Positions 1 through 11,400 of a stretch of 23,232 nucleotides of DNA are shown piece after piece; within the stretch, counting starts at the first letter, position 1; every line of letters begins with the position of its first letter. Both the position numbers and the translations under genes were made by a program. The stretch is from contig CM044499.1 in the NCBI GenBank assembly GCA_024364805.1, positions 83,000,990 through 83,024,221 of the forward strand, read 5' to 3'. Below the pieces are notes generated by a model, which ran no database searches, was not told the DNA's origin, and saw nothing but the letters and a program-made list of their open reading frames with translations. The stretch comes from Euprymna scolopes (Eukaryota; Mollusca; Cephalopoda; Sepiida; Sepiolidae).

Positions 1-45
1 AAAAATAACTTTGGTGCCATCATCTGGAATCCAAACACAAACATT

Positions 46-120
46 CAGCCTTAGTCGTCATTTAGGGTTTCAACCTTAGTCATTATTTAGCATTTCAGTC
101 TTCATTGTTGCTGTCTGAGT
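46..120. repeat. Degenerate 25-bp tandem repeat, about three units
   Basis: Two clear 25-base units begin at 46 and 71 and share the core 'ccttagtc(g/a)t(c/t)atttag'. A third, weaker unit starts near 96 (cagtcttcattg). No coding potential is evident. Confidence 0.5.
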
Positions 121-490
121 TATTGCTAACTGGATAAAAAAGGCTTAAAATTAAGACACTGACTGCTAAAATTGTATATGTACGAATGTTCAGAACTTGG
201 TCGATTTATTCCAGCCAAGGTCAACTGTTTTTTTTAAAGCTTTGAAACTATTTTATAGGCTAAAAACCAAATTGAAAGTGTTCCCAAGGTCAAAATACCT
301 GTAGACCAAATATTAAAAGAGGAGTTTGGTAGAGATGTTTCACACACATTCACCAACAAGGTAACTTTATATATACACATATATAAAATAATAATACTAG
401 CAGGACCTGTTAACTGGTGTTGCCCGGTGGAAGAAGGACTCCCAGTGTAAAAAATTAAAGTATGGCTGTTGTTGTTGTTACCCAACCCCC

Positions 491-575
491 AACCTCCTCA
501 TGTTAATAACAGGTTTCGGAATGGGCACCATGAACCTCCCTATGTTAAGAATGGCTTTCGGAATAGACACCCCAT
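491..575 (-). repeat. 42-bp minisatellite inside copy A, two units
   Basis: Units start at 491 and 533, exactly 42 bp apart. Read on minus, each has the form 'attccgaaa(g/c)c' followed by 'ttaacat' and 'gaggtt'. The same 42-bp unit recurs at 17670-17800 and 18206-18331. Confidence 0.75.
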
Positions 576-729
576 TTTTTGATTGGGAGTAGAGTTGTCT
601 AAAAATTTGCTAATCGCTGTTAGGATTCGAATGTGCAAATAATTTGAAATAACAGAAAAATTTGGTGGTTGCAGTGTCGGCCGGCCTATGCGTGCTAATC
701 TGGTGGCCAGTCATTAAAAGTGTACAATA

Positions 730-1290
730 CAGGGCATTATATCTTGGAAACTATTTGTATGCCCCAAAGAAAAATGAGATTTTCTAAAATCAGCATAGTG
801 GGAAAACCTATAAAAGTCTTCATTTTAAAGAAAAGCGTGTAGTTGGAGCTAAGGTAAAACTTATTAAAAAAAAGAACAACTGGTGGTCTCTAATGCAATA
901 AGTGGTCTTTTATGCAAAGTAAACATGCATATATTTGGTTCAAGGTATGTTTATTTTTTTTGTGCAGAGAGGGCATTATATGTCGTAAAGTACTTGCATC
1001 TGTCATATATAATTAGGTTTTCTGAATCAGTATAGAGGGAAATCTATAAAAATTCATCATTTTTAAGGAAAGTTTGAAGTTGGAGTTAAAGTAAAAAATG
1101 ATCTTTTCTTAAAAAAAAAAAAAAGTACAATTTGTGTAAAAGCAAATGCAAAAGGAAGGATTAGCATTTGTAGAATAAGTTTGGTGGTAAAAAAAAAAAA
1201 TATTTAAAAATAAAAATTCACTGCTTGGAAAGCATAAAAGGTAAACATGGTTGAACGTAAATGTAATGTATTTTGTTTTCAGGGTATTTT
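730..1290 (+). repeat. Diverged tandem repeat of about 240 bp, two full and one partial unit
   Basis: The landmark 'gggcattatat' recurs at about 733 and 971, 238 bp apart. It is followed both times by similar blocks: a 'gattttctaaaatcagcata' type stretch, then 'aaacctataaaa', then 'gttggagctaa'. A shorter third unit is recognisable near 1160-1290 from 'ggtggt', 'gtaaacatg' and 'ttttcaggg' landmarks. One unit of the same family is present on minus at about 17900-18080. Confidence 0.65.
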
Positions 1291-1300
1291 TTGGAGAAGT

Positions 1301-2127
1301 GTGGATTTTTCAAATATTTGTAAATGTTAAGTGTGTTCGTTTATGTTATAAGATTTTAATCCAGAATAATCGTATTCTCAGGTCTCAGCCAATGGGAAAT
1401 GAGGAAAATTTAATAGGGATTAATTGTTATTTTTGAAATATCCTGTTCATCAAACTAAATAAAAATTGCTTCAATGTAGGATTTCTTCTCAAGCAGAATA
1501 AACAATTTCTTCGGAGATTTTATGCATTGAATAAGTTATTTAAACAATATTTTTATCATTTCAAACAAACAAGAAATTCTGCTATCCAAACAAAAACATT
1601 ACCTCAGTGTAGAAGGATTTTTTTCACACAAGATCCCACAGTGCCTAACAGGGATTTTTTGTTTTTAATATTTTTTTGATCGATTGTTTATTGAAATAAC
1701 TTTCTTAAATTATTTAGCAATGAGTTTTCTTGCATTAAACATTTTACAAAAACAAAGAAAGTTTCTTTCATTTGTTTTGGTCCGAAATTTTTTAAGCAGT
1801 CAACACAGGCTTTATTTTGAAAGAGTTATGGCGTCTTGACTTGAACAAAGTACTTGTTCTGATATTACACTTCATCTATTCTGTTTTCTATCTGTAAAGT
1901 AGAAAACATGGCAACATTTTTTTTATTTAAAAATTTTCAAAGTACAAAAAGTGCCTTCAACATCATAAACAAAATTTATCTCCTATGACAAAAAAATTAG
2001 AACTAACAAAAATATTACCCATCTCCCACACTTATTTTAGAATTTACAGTGATTAAATATACCTTTCCCTCATTCGCGAAATTGGTAAGATGGCTGGGAT
2101 CGATCTCATTAAAATTTGATTCTCCTA
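1301..2127. other. AT-rich sequence without a recognised gene
   Basis: The region is AT-rich with many homopolymer runs. I see no convincing exon. A short minus-strand open frame at 2015-2128 (38 codons including the stop) next to the foldback arm is described under findings. Confidence 0.5.
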
Positions 2128-2250
2128 TGTAAAAAAAACTACTTGATCAAATTAAGTGAAATATTTTATGAGAATTTAATTCCATAATGGGTCCATACAA
2201 TTTTCAATAATCTCATTTTTTAATGCTTTGATTAAACTAAATTTGTACTA
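2128..2250 (+). mobile_element. Solo arm of a foldback MITE
   Basis: This stretch matches the right arm of the complete foldback element at 15264-15398: a poly-A run, 'actacttgatcaaattaagt', 'attccataatgg', 'catacaattt', and 'taaactaaatttgtacta' at the outer end. The match is diverged. No partner arm is visible to the left, so this is a solo or half element. Confidence 0.65.
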
Positions 2251-2297
2251 ACTAACTCACTAAATTTTTTTGTAGATATTAATAAAATAATACTTAC

Positions 2298-2408
2298 TTT
2301 ATTTTTTTCATTAAGCATTTCTTCTAATTGGCGTGCATTATGTTGTGCTTTTTCTAATTCTGCTGATGCTTCTGATGTTTTATGCAATTTAGATTCAAGT
2401 TCAATAAT
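2298..2408 (-). CDS. Coiled-coil gene exon (fifth)
   Basis: This 111-nt, 37-codon exon is phase 0 at both ends, with acceptor tttctcttctag and donor AAA|gtaagt, a near-consensus site. The peptide starts IIELESKLHKTSEASAELEK and ends RQLEEMLNEKNK. The coding segment continues to an exon to the left that I could not identify with confidence in bases 1-2297. Confidence 0.85.
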
Positions 2409-5400
2409 CTAGAAGAGAAATGAACAATTTATGGTCATGGTTGATGCGGTTCATTTGTCATCTTTATAAATTCACACGTTTAGAAATATTTTTTTTACAT
2501 CAGAAATATTTTTCAGGCAAATCTCTTTTTTATTAATAAAGAGCATGAAAGGAAGAATTCAATTTTTTAAATTTCAATGAACAAACATCCAAAATTTAAT
2601 TAATGAAATCGAACAAAACTTTAATAGATATATGATATCTTGTTCTTGGTTGATCACTTGATAATAATGTGATAATTTCATCCATTTTTGTTTTATGATT
2701 GAATTTGATTCCTAAGTAGTTTAGCAGTGAGATCTTATGTAAACTCTATTACAACAAACTGAGAATAATTTTTTATTTGAACCAATTTTAACTATAACGG
2801 TTCCTTTACTAATTCAGCTTGTGCTAAATTAGTCTAAAGAAAAATCTCTGCACCAAACCTTGTCATAGTCAAGTGCCATCAACTTCTGAAAGTTTAGGTC
2901 CATCCCAAAGTAATGATGAAAGTTTAGGTCTTTAAGGAAAGAGCATACAAGACGCTTTCTCCTTGGGTTCTCCTTAGCTTCACAAGGAAATAGTTCTGTA
3001 TGATGATGATGATGATGATCAATTTCTTTGCCTATAGTTTCTTAAGATGATGATGATGATCAAGTTACTAAGTATTGGAAAATCTAGGTTTCCTTATCTT
3101 TGCCACAATCAGACAAACTTCTTAATGAACAGCTTCCTTGTAATTATTTAAATCTATTTCATGTGTAATAGGGTTGTTGGTTGGTTTTGTTTTATGGCAT
3201 ATCAACATTTTTCAGGTTATTTAGTACTGAATACAGTGATTTAAGGAAAATGTTTTAATAGAATGTGTTTTTTTTTTTCGGTTTCTATTTAATCCATAGT
3301 TGGGACCCTAACAGGTACTACTACACCGGGTCAGAGTGAACCTGGGAGCAATGGTGGCTTCACACTCCCCAAAGCCCGCAAGCTGGGCCCTCACCATCGG
3401 ATACAGTTTAAGGTCATATCCAGGACCAGTATAATAGGGAAGTAGTATTTTCTTTTTGTCAAAATTCCAATTTTCTTGAAATACAATCTGATGAATAGCT
3501 CCAAAAAAAGATTAATTTATTAAACATGAATTCTTTTTTCATTTTCTAATTTAATCCTTTTTTTCCACATTGGAAGCTGACTTCATTAAGTTCAGATCAT
3601 TAATTTATTGTAGAGATTATCATTCTCTATCTAATCCGGAAAAATTACATCCCAACAATAAATTGATAAACTCTAATTGAGAAATAATTATATTTAATTT
3701 TTTTTTTTTTAGAAAATTTCCATTTTCAAACAACACAAATTTGGTTTCAATCCTCTGCCTTTTTTTGAAGCAACATTTTGGCATCAAATTTTTAAAGGTC
3801 AAATTTTTAAAGGTCATCCAAAAAAAGGCAAAGCTCTCTTTAGTTGCTGAGGCTTTTACAAATTTTAAAATATGTCTTTTCTTTAAATGCAAGAACTTAC
3901 CTGTTGTTTGCATTGATTAAGACTCTGGAAATAATTGCTTACATCTTTTTCTAAATTGGAAACTTGATTATTCTTCTCTTTTAATTCTTGTTCATGCTCT
4001 AATTTTTCTAATTGTTGGCTTTGTTGCAGTGATTGCAAATGCTGTGACAGCTCTGCATTACGTACCAACAATTTGTCCTTCTCTGTAAAAAAACAAAAAA
4101 CAAATAAAATAAATGCTATTAGAACTTTAAATAATTAATGATTGGTTAATTTTTACAAAAACACTCTTTATGTAAGTTACAAGTTAGATATATTCAAGTT
4201 TAAAAATAAACTTTAAAAATCAAATTTAACAGAATTCTGATAGGGATATAGTTTGGTTGATGTAAACACAAACTTAACCAATATTTCACTAATAAGAGAT
4301 ATAGCTAGTTTATAAGAAACACTCTTCTAATCATTAATCATTTCTTTCAATAAGTTCTATCAGAAATCAAAAAGACTTTAACAAAAGAGGGGGAAAAAAG
4401 AAATTAGGTATTAATGGAAGAAAACCAGAAACTATAAAAAGAAGCAAAATAAAAAAGGGGTAAGCAATAAAAATAGTTTTCATTTACCCTCAGTGCATAT
4501 CTGGAGATCTTTGACTCTTTGGCTGCCATCAACTTCCATTGACTGGAATTGGTTCAAGGAAGTTGTCAACTGTTCTTCAACTTTTTTAAACTGAAAACAA
4601 AAGGACATAAAATATAACTAATATTCACTATACAATACAAAATCGAAGAAACTTATTAATAGGGGATTAGTAATTTAATAAAGTTAGAGAGGAGTTTTAC
4701 TAAAATCTTATAACTTCTCTGTTGTGTCTGATAGATTGTTATAAGATGAATTCTTTTGCTATGTTTGTTGATATAATGATGTGTTCTACTGTGTGTGTGT
4801 GTGTATATCTCCATAAGGATAATATAGATGTCAAGAGACATTTTGCCATCTAATTTTATTAATCGCTTATGGTGTGTGCAGGTACACAGCATGTAAATTA
4901 GTGTGAATGCTGAAAATAAAAAAAGAGTGACACTCTTTGTGTAAATGTTCAGAGACATTAAGAAATATTAGAGAGTAATTGAATCAATTTTGAGGGTGAG
5001 AAGAATACATAGATAGCTAAGTGAGAGATTGATAACTTCTTCAATTAATAAAAAATTTACAGCTAATTAGAATTAAAACACTTTTTTAAACAAAACAATC
5101 CCAGAAATAAGATATATTATAACATATATTTTGTGCTATCAAAGAGCCTTAGTAAAGCAAACATTAATTCAGTCAGTTTCAGTATAATAACAGAATTCAT
5201 ATCATTGTTCTTTTGTGTTAGGTATTTTTTACATAGGTTCAGAAATTTTTCTCAATTAGTCCTGTTCAGTTTCAAACATACTAGTTTTTCACAGTTTAGT
5301 TCAAACCCGTTTAGGAAAATTGAAAAACGATCACTATCAGAAGTGTCCTCTTAAATTCTCAAGAGAAGTTTATGTATGTTTAGGTCACATATAGTTGAGT

Positions 5401-8400
5401 TTATAGCTGAGTGGGTTTTGGAAAAATTATTTATATATCTGTACTTCTTGATTAAGTACAAACCATTTTCAGTTATAAATCATTACATGCTTTAAATTTG
5501 TATCGCTATATTCTCAACCAGTGCTGTGGCTATTGAAGTCATGCAATCAATAGATTTTCAAGCTCACTCATTTCTCATGGCAGAATAGATAGAGAACATA
5601 TGTTGATTGTTTTAACCCTAATAGCAAAATCAATTTTAACATTGATGTTCAAACTGATTTTGCGCTGGGAAGTGTTATTTTAAAACAAAAGATTAATATT
5701 CTCCCCAGAATATCCGAGTGTTGTCTCATGTATTTGATTGTATGATTGAAAATTCTTTGCTTTATCATTTTGTTTCAAGAATGTCTCCTAGATACAGACG
5801 ATATCCAGACATAGATGTATTAGTAACAGATGTATTTTGCCAAGGTTACTTTTTACTCCATTCATTCAAAGTAATTTTTATACCAATTTTGATTAATCAT
5901 TACTACTTTTTTTTCTATTTTGTTGTTTTTATAGTAGGTACATTTTTCAGGTTCTGTTTGATCTAGTTTTTCTTTTTTATTCATTTTATTTTTATTGGAT
6001 ACTAGCAGGGCCTGTGTATTGATGTTGCCCAGTGGAAGTATGATGCAAAGCTAGAACAGATTTAGCCTCCCACCCCGAAAACAAATTAAAATATTAATGT
6101 CAACTCTGGAAAATAGTGAGCACTGGTGGCCGTAGCTAAGATGAAATCATCTGGCTTCCACTGTCAGGCATTGTCTATCAATGGCAGCTAGCAGAAGTCA
6201 TTGGCTGTCATTGTATACACTGGCGATTAGTGCTAGTTTGGGACGGTTACCTGTGGGCACTGGTGAGTATTGGCAGGTACTGAACTTAACTGGTGAACAC
6301 TGGCTGTCTTTACAACTCTATTGGGCTACTCTGAACTGAAATTGCTTATCTTCAACTGTCGAACTCGAGGTCAATTACTCAACAGTCATTCGCCATTTAA
6401 AGCAAATAGGAAAGTCAAAAAGGTTGGAAAATGGGTGCCACATGAACTGAACGATAATAAAAAAAATCGTCGTTTTGAGGTGTCTTCTATGCTTTTTCTG
6501 TGCAACAAAAACAACCCATTTTTTGAGCAGTTTGTGATGTGTGATGAGAAATGGATCCTCTACATTGGTTGGATGCCGGAGAAGCTCCACAACACTTCCC
6601 GAAGTCGAAATTGCACCAAAAAAAAGTTTATGGTGACTGTTTGGTAGTCTACGGCCGGTCTCAGCCATCACAGCTTCTTGAATCTGGGCAAAATAATTAC
6701 GGCGGAGAAGTACTGTTGACAAATTGATAAAATACACCAGAAGCTCCAATGTATGTGCTTGAGACTGGTCAATATAAAAGAACCAATTCTTGTCCATGAT
6801 AATACTCGCTTGTATGTTGCTCAACTGACCCTGCAGAAGCTGAATGGATTGGCCGACGAGACAGTTCTTCATCCGCCATATTCATCCTCTCATCCACTGA
6901 TTATCACTTTTTTAAGCATCTTGACAACTTCCTGCGCGAAAAATGTTTCAAAAGCCGAGATGATGCTAAATCGGCCTTCAATGACTTCATCGCTTCCAGA
7001 ACTCCGGATTTCTATGCTAATCGGATAAATAAACTTGTTTCTCATTGGCAAGAATGTGTCGATTCTAATAATTCTTATTTCGATTAATAAAGTTTATCAT
7101 GAAAGGAGTTACAATCTTTTGAAGTTGTACGTAAAAAAAAAAACATTTTTTTTGCACCAACCTAATAACTTATTAGTATTGTGACCTGCACCCAGCAGGT
7201 CACAATCAAAGTGCTTGAGAACTTCTTACCAAAAGCTTGTGACAAATACTTTATTAGTATTGTGATCTGTACCCACCAGACACTGGCTGGTGATAACTAA
7301 CTTGTTAGTATTGTGTGATCTGTACCTACCAGACACTGGCTGGCAATAAATAACTTATTAGTATTGTGACTTGCACCCACCATACATTGGCTGGCAATAA
7401 ATAACTTATTAGTGTTGCGATCTGCACCAACCAGGCACTGGCTGGCAATAACTTATCCATTCGAAACAATTGTTTATTGGGTATTTTAGAATATTCCATT
7501 TTCATACTAAGGGAATAACGGTTGGTGCGATGATATAGATAGATGTTGTTAAAATTACTCATGCAATCTTGATTCCATTATTTGTAAGACTCTCTTCATC
7601 AAAGAAATATGACGATGGTTGAAGCGAATTAGTGTAATTATATATAGATTGTCGTCGCATTTATGTTTTTATATTTTATTTTGCATAAAATTCCAGGCGA
7701 TGGCAATAATGTTAAGAAAAATAAGACGAACAAAATGGGGTAGTTATGATATCCGATTCCTTTATTGGCAGAAATAAGCGTACAAAGATTGCAGCGTTTG
7801 TTAAAGTTGAAATTATTGATTTTGTTAACACCATGTTGTTTAATACTCAATAGGCTTTTTTTCTGTTTGAAATTGCCTAAAACTTAAGTTGTAATATTTA
7901 TTTTCTCACAATGTCTTTTGTTTTTATTTCATATCAGCCATTTTATTTCTGTTAAGATTTTTGACCAGTTTACACATTCTAGATTTGATATTTTTTGCAT
8001 AAGAGATTTATATTTTCTTGGCTGACTAGTGTTGGTTCTATGATTTTTAAAGACCCCCCCCCTCCCAATGAAATTCAGATAAATTTTGCAACATGGGGCC
8101 ACAACCCCTACCAATTTTCTAATTGGCGGGAAGGAGGGGGATTCATGACGATGCTCATACAATTACTCCTCTTCATCTCTCTGCTCATGTGAAATTTAAC
8201 ATAAAATGATCTCAAATTTCCAAACCATTCTTTTTAGGATGGTTAAATGGTTTTTGGTGGTTGTATTGAAAAATTAATTAAAAAAAAAATACTTATTTTA
8301 CTATTAACCCTAAGTTCAAGTGATAAACCCACCTCTTAAAAACCATTTCCTTAAATCTGCCACTATTTCTATGTTTCACACAAGTCCAACCTCTAATAAA

Positions 8401-11400
8401 ATTTCTTTAATCCTACACCTAACCTTAATTTTGAGTGACAACCTCCCACAAAACTCCTTTATTAACTCTATTACTAACCCTAATTTCAAGCAGCAGCCCC
8501 CCCCCCACCCCAATGCATGGTAAAAAACATTTGCCTAAAAATATAGACCCAATCACAAAAATGCACAGGATTTATATCCCATATAAAAAAAAGGTTAACT
8601 CCCTTAAAATGTTAGAATGGCCGGGAGATAAAGGATCATTTTACATTAAACTCATGTGCTATTCCTCACTTTAAATTTGAAAATTGTTTTTTTCTGCCAA
8701 GTTTTCATAGTGTTTGCACATAATTGCTTAAAAAAAATAGAATCTCATGTTTATTTCGAGTAAGAATGTGATTTAACAGAGATTGTTAATCTACAGATCT
8801 TTTTGTTTCTTTCACACTAAATATCAACTGATATATTTTAACTCAATGTTTGCTTTTAATTTTTTTAAATTCTTTTAAAAAATTAGTTTTTTGTGTAAAA
8901 AGATTGTTTTTGTGTGTAATAAAATTTGAAAACATTAACATGTTTGATCCAAAAAATAAATGAAAATAAAACATGCAAGAGAAAGATATTGAGTAAGAAA
9001 AGAACTTAAAAAAAACAAAAAAACTTTTAGCTTCCCATCAGAAATCATTTGCTAGATGCAAAGATAACTCAAAACAGGAAAAGAAAAAGAAAACTAAAGT
9101 GAAAGTGACTTTTGACTTTGGTGGCATTCACCCAAGATGGGTTGAGTCGACTCCTCCTATAGAACACATAACATCCCATCACACGATGGTCCACAGTGGC
9201 CAAAATAGTTCTGGGCAGCCAATCTCGGAACCAGTGATGAACATTGTAAACCTGTTGACTGGAGGTTCAACATCTCCAGCTTCCCAGGCATCTTTGCTAA
9301 TCCTGGAGTGGTTTTGGAGCTGTTGCTTCATGGATGAACTTTCCTGCATTCTGGTAATAGCGTGGCTGAACCAACAAAGTCTCCTCTTTAAAAACGCTTG
9401 ATTAAGAAGGATGATTCTGCATTGCATCCAGATTTGTATATTTGAGACAAAATGGTGCCAGTGCACCTGCTTAATTCAGCAGAGACAGTACCACCTTTTT
9501 AAGATCTGCAGCTCTCATCGGCCAGGTCTTGCAGCTGTAGAGAAGAATTGTCTACACAAGCACCTGATAAATCCAGACTTTTGTGCCTATTGTGATCTTG
9601 GAACAAGACTATAGATAGGGTTGGAAGCAACTGAAAGCAGAAGACAAAGACAAATACAATCCAGTCAAATGACAAATAAGGACATGAAGCTTTGGTGATT
9701 CAAGTCAGTCTTATTAGCTCATATCTTGAAAAAATGATTTTGCATTTTTACCTTAGCTTCCAGTTCTGTATGACTTTGTGTTTTTTCCTCTAATTCTTTT
9801 ACTAAGCTTTCACACTTTTTTTCTTTTTCTGTGTGTTGAATCTAGCAAAAATAAAATTTTTTAAAATTTAAATAGTAAAAATATGCACTGTTTAAATAGA
9901 TATACACAACAATTTAAACCATATTTCAAATAAAATGTTCATACAAAAGTATATTATATTTAGGATTCCATCAAAAAATATGCTTTCTTGTCTCAAGGTA
10001 GATTATTTTTGCTACATTATTAAACTCCAGATTAATGAATCAGAGCAATCATCAGCTGATGCAATTTTGGAAACTTCTTTTGAAAGGGAAAAGTGCTAAT
10101 ACTGATGGGTGAAAATTTCACTTACTGTCTGGAATTTCAATGTATAGCTGGAAAAAATACTACACTACTCCTTCCCCTCAATCTGGTGCAACCAGATCAG
10201 GTTGTCTGAAGATGGCTTTTTGACTCAAATGCACCTACAATAACACATTTTTTTTTTTNNNNNNNNNNNNNNNNNNNNNNNNNNNNNNNNNNNNNNNNNN
10301 NNNNNNNNNNNNNNNNNNNNNNNNNNNNNNNNNNNNNNNNNNNNNNNNNNNNNNNNNNCTAGCACTTACCCCAAAATACCAACTACCATAACAAAGAACA
10401 AAACAAAAGGTATTTCAACATTTTTTTCCCCCCATTACCAAAAATAGGCAAATCAAGTAATTGATAGAAGGCAAGGGTCAATCAATCGGAAAGACCAGAA
10501 CTCAACACTCCATCTGAACATATGTATTTTTGAGGACATAATGAACAGGAAATAAAGTGCTTGAGAACTTCTTACCAAAAGCATATATCCTCTACGTAGA
10601 CCTGACATGGTCAAGGCAAATGGGTTTCCTCCTTTACTATGTCCCAATTTTGGACTCCAAGATGGGTAGGGAACGTGGTTGATGAAAAATAAACCCAAAA
10701 ATATATGGCTGAAAAAAAATATACTTTCCCCTCAAAACCCTTAAAAAACCATTCCTCTGACTCTGACCCCTCTAACTCAGGTGATGAGAAAAGATCTAAA
10801 ACTAGGAAAACCATCTATAGACAAAGGAAACTTCCCAAGATTCCTAGTTATCTAGTTAATAGAAAATTTAAAAAATTAGAAACGTATCACCCTTTTCTAA
10901 TAGAAAAAAATATTCTCAATAAAAAAACAAGCCAAAAACAAGTAAAAAAAAAATAAGATAGAAACCTACTAGTCGAAGTAACCAATTTTAAAGATGCCCA
11001 ATCTTAACTTTAAATGAAGAATTTCTATGAGTATAAGTGCAAAGTCTTTTCCCATGAAAGACTAAACACAACAAAAGGAGTGATTTGAAGCTATGAGCGT
11101 TCCTTAGCAACAGAAGAAGAAATAAAAACCGAATTGGAAAACAAGGAGTAATCAACCACATCCGCATCAACATAAAAAGATAAAATAAAATAATAACCAC
11201 CAATACATATACATATTAACTTTCGACACACCAACAATACTCAAAGAAATCAAGATTGGCTACTTAAATGTAAAAGTAGAACAATACATCCCAGCTCCGT
11301 TAAGATGTTTCCAATGGCAAAAAATATCGACATCATAAAGAAGTCCGTAAAGGAATGAAAATGCAGCAACAGAGAGCCTGACCACACTGAAGAAAAATGT

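Larger units (their letters stand above)
395..1300 (+). mobile_element. Helentron/HINE-like non-autonomous element, copy A
   Basis: The copy opens with a recognisable head (actagcaggacctgttaac, then tggtgttgcccggtgga) at about 397-432. A tgttgttgttgtta tract follows at about 466-480, then two 42-bp minisatellite units (491 and 533), a spacer, and about 240-bp repeats (from about 660). The same order occurs on the opposite strand at 17880-18430, so it is a dispersed element rather than local sequence. Internal minisatellites plus conserved ends recall Helentron-associated (HINE/DINE-1/pearl) elements, but family membership is inferred and no Rep/helicase gene is present. The right boundary is unclear. 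Confidence 0.55.

Noticed and set aside
4656-4958. Minus-strand open frame of 100 codons with a THTHSRTHH tract
   Set aside because: It is driven by the (TG)n run and AT-rich DNA, has no conserved features, and lies in an intron.
5133-5966. Two plus-strand open frames of 73 and 82 codons
   Set aside because: They are Phe/Ser/Ile-rich translations of AT-rich DNA with no family motif, repeat or splice support, and lie in an intron of the minus-strand gene.
6375-6872. Minus-strand open frame of 165 codons
   Set aside because: It is the antisense shadow of the mariner transposase relic.
7181-7203. Hairpin as a transcription terminator
   Set aside because: This is eukaryotic context with no T-run or gene end nearby. 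The stem is part of a tandem repeat.
7326-7562. Minus-strand open frame with repeated 'ISYLLPA' peptide
   Set aside because: The peptide repeat is only the translation of the 52-bp tandem array.
7600-7860. Slightly distinct stretch with aataaa words that could suggest an old repeat terminus
   Set aside because: I could not find paired ends, a partner copy or coding remnants, so no element is claimed.
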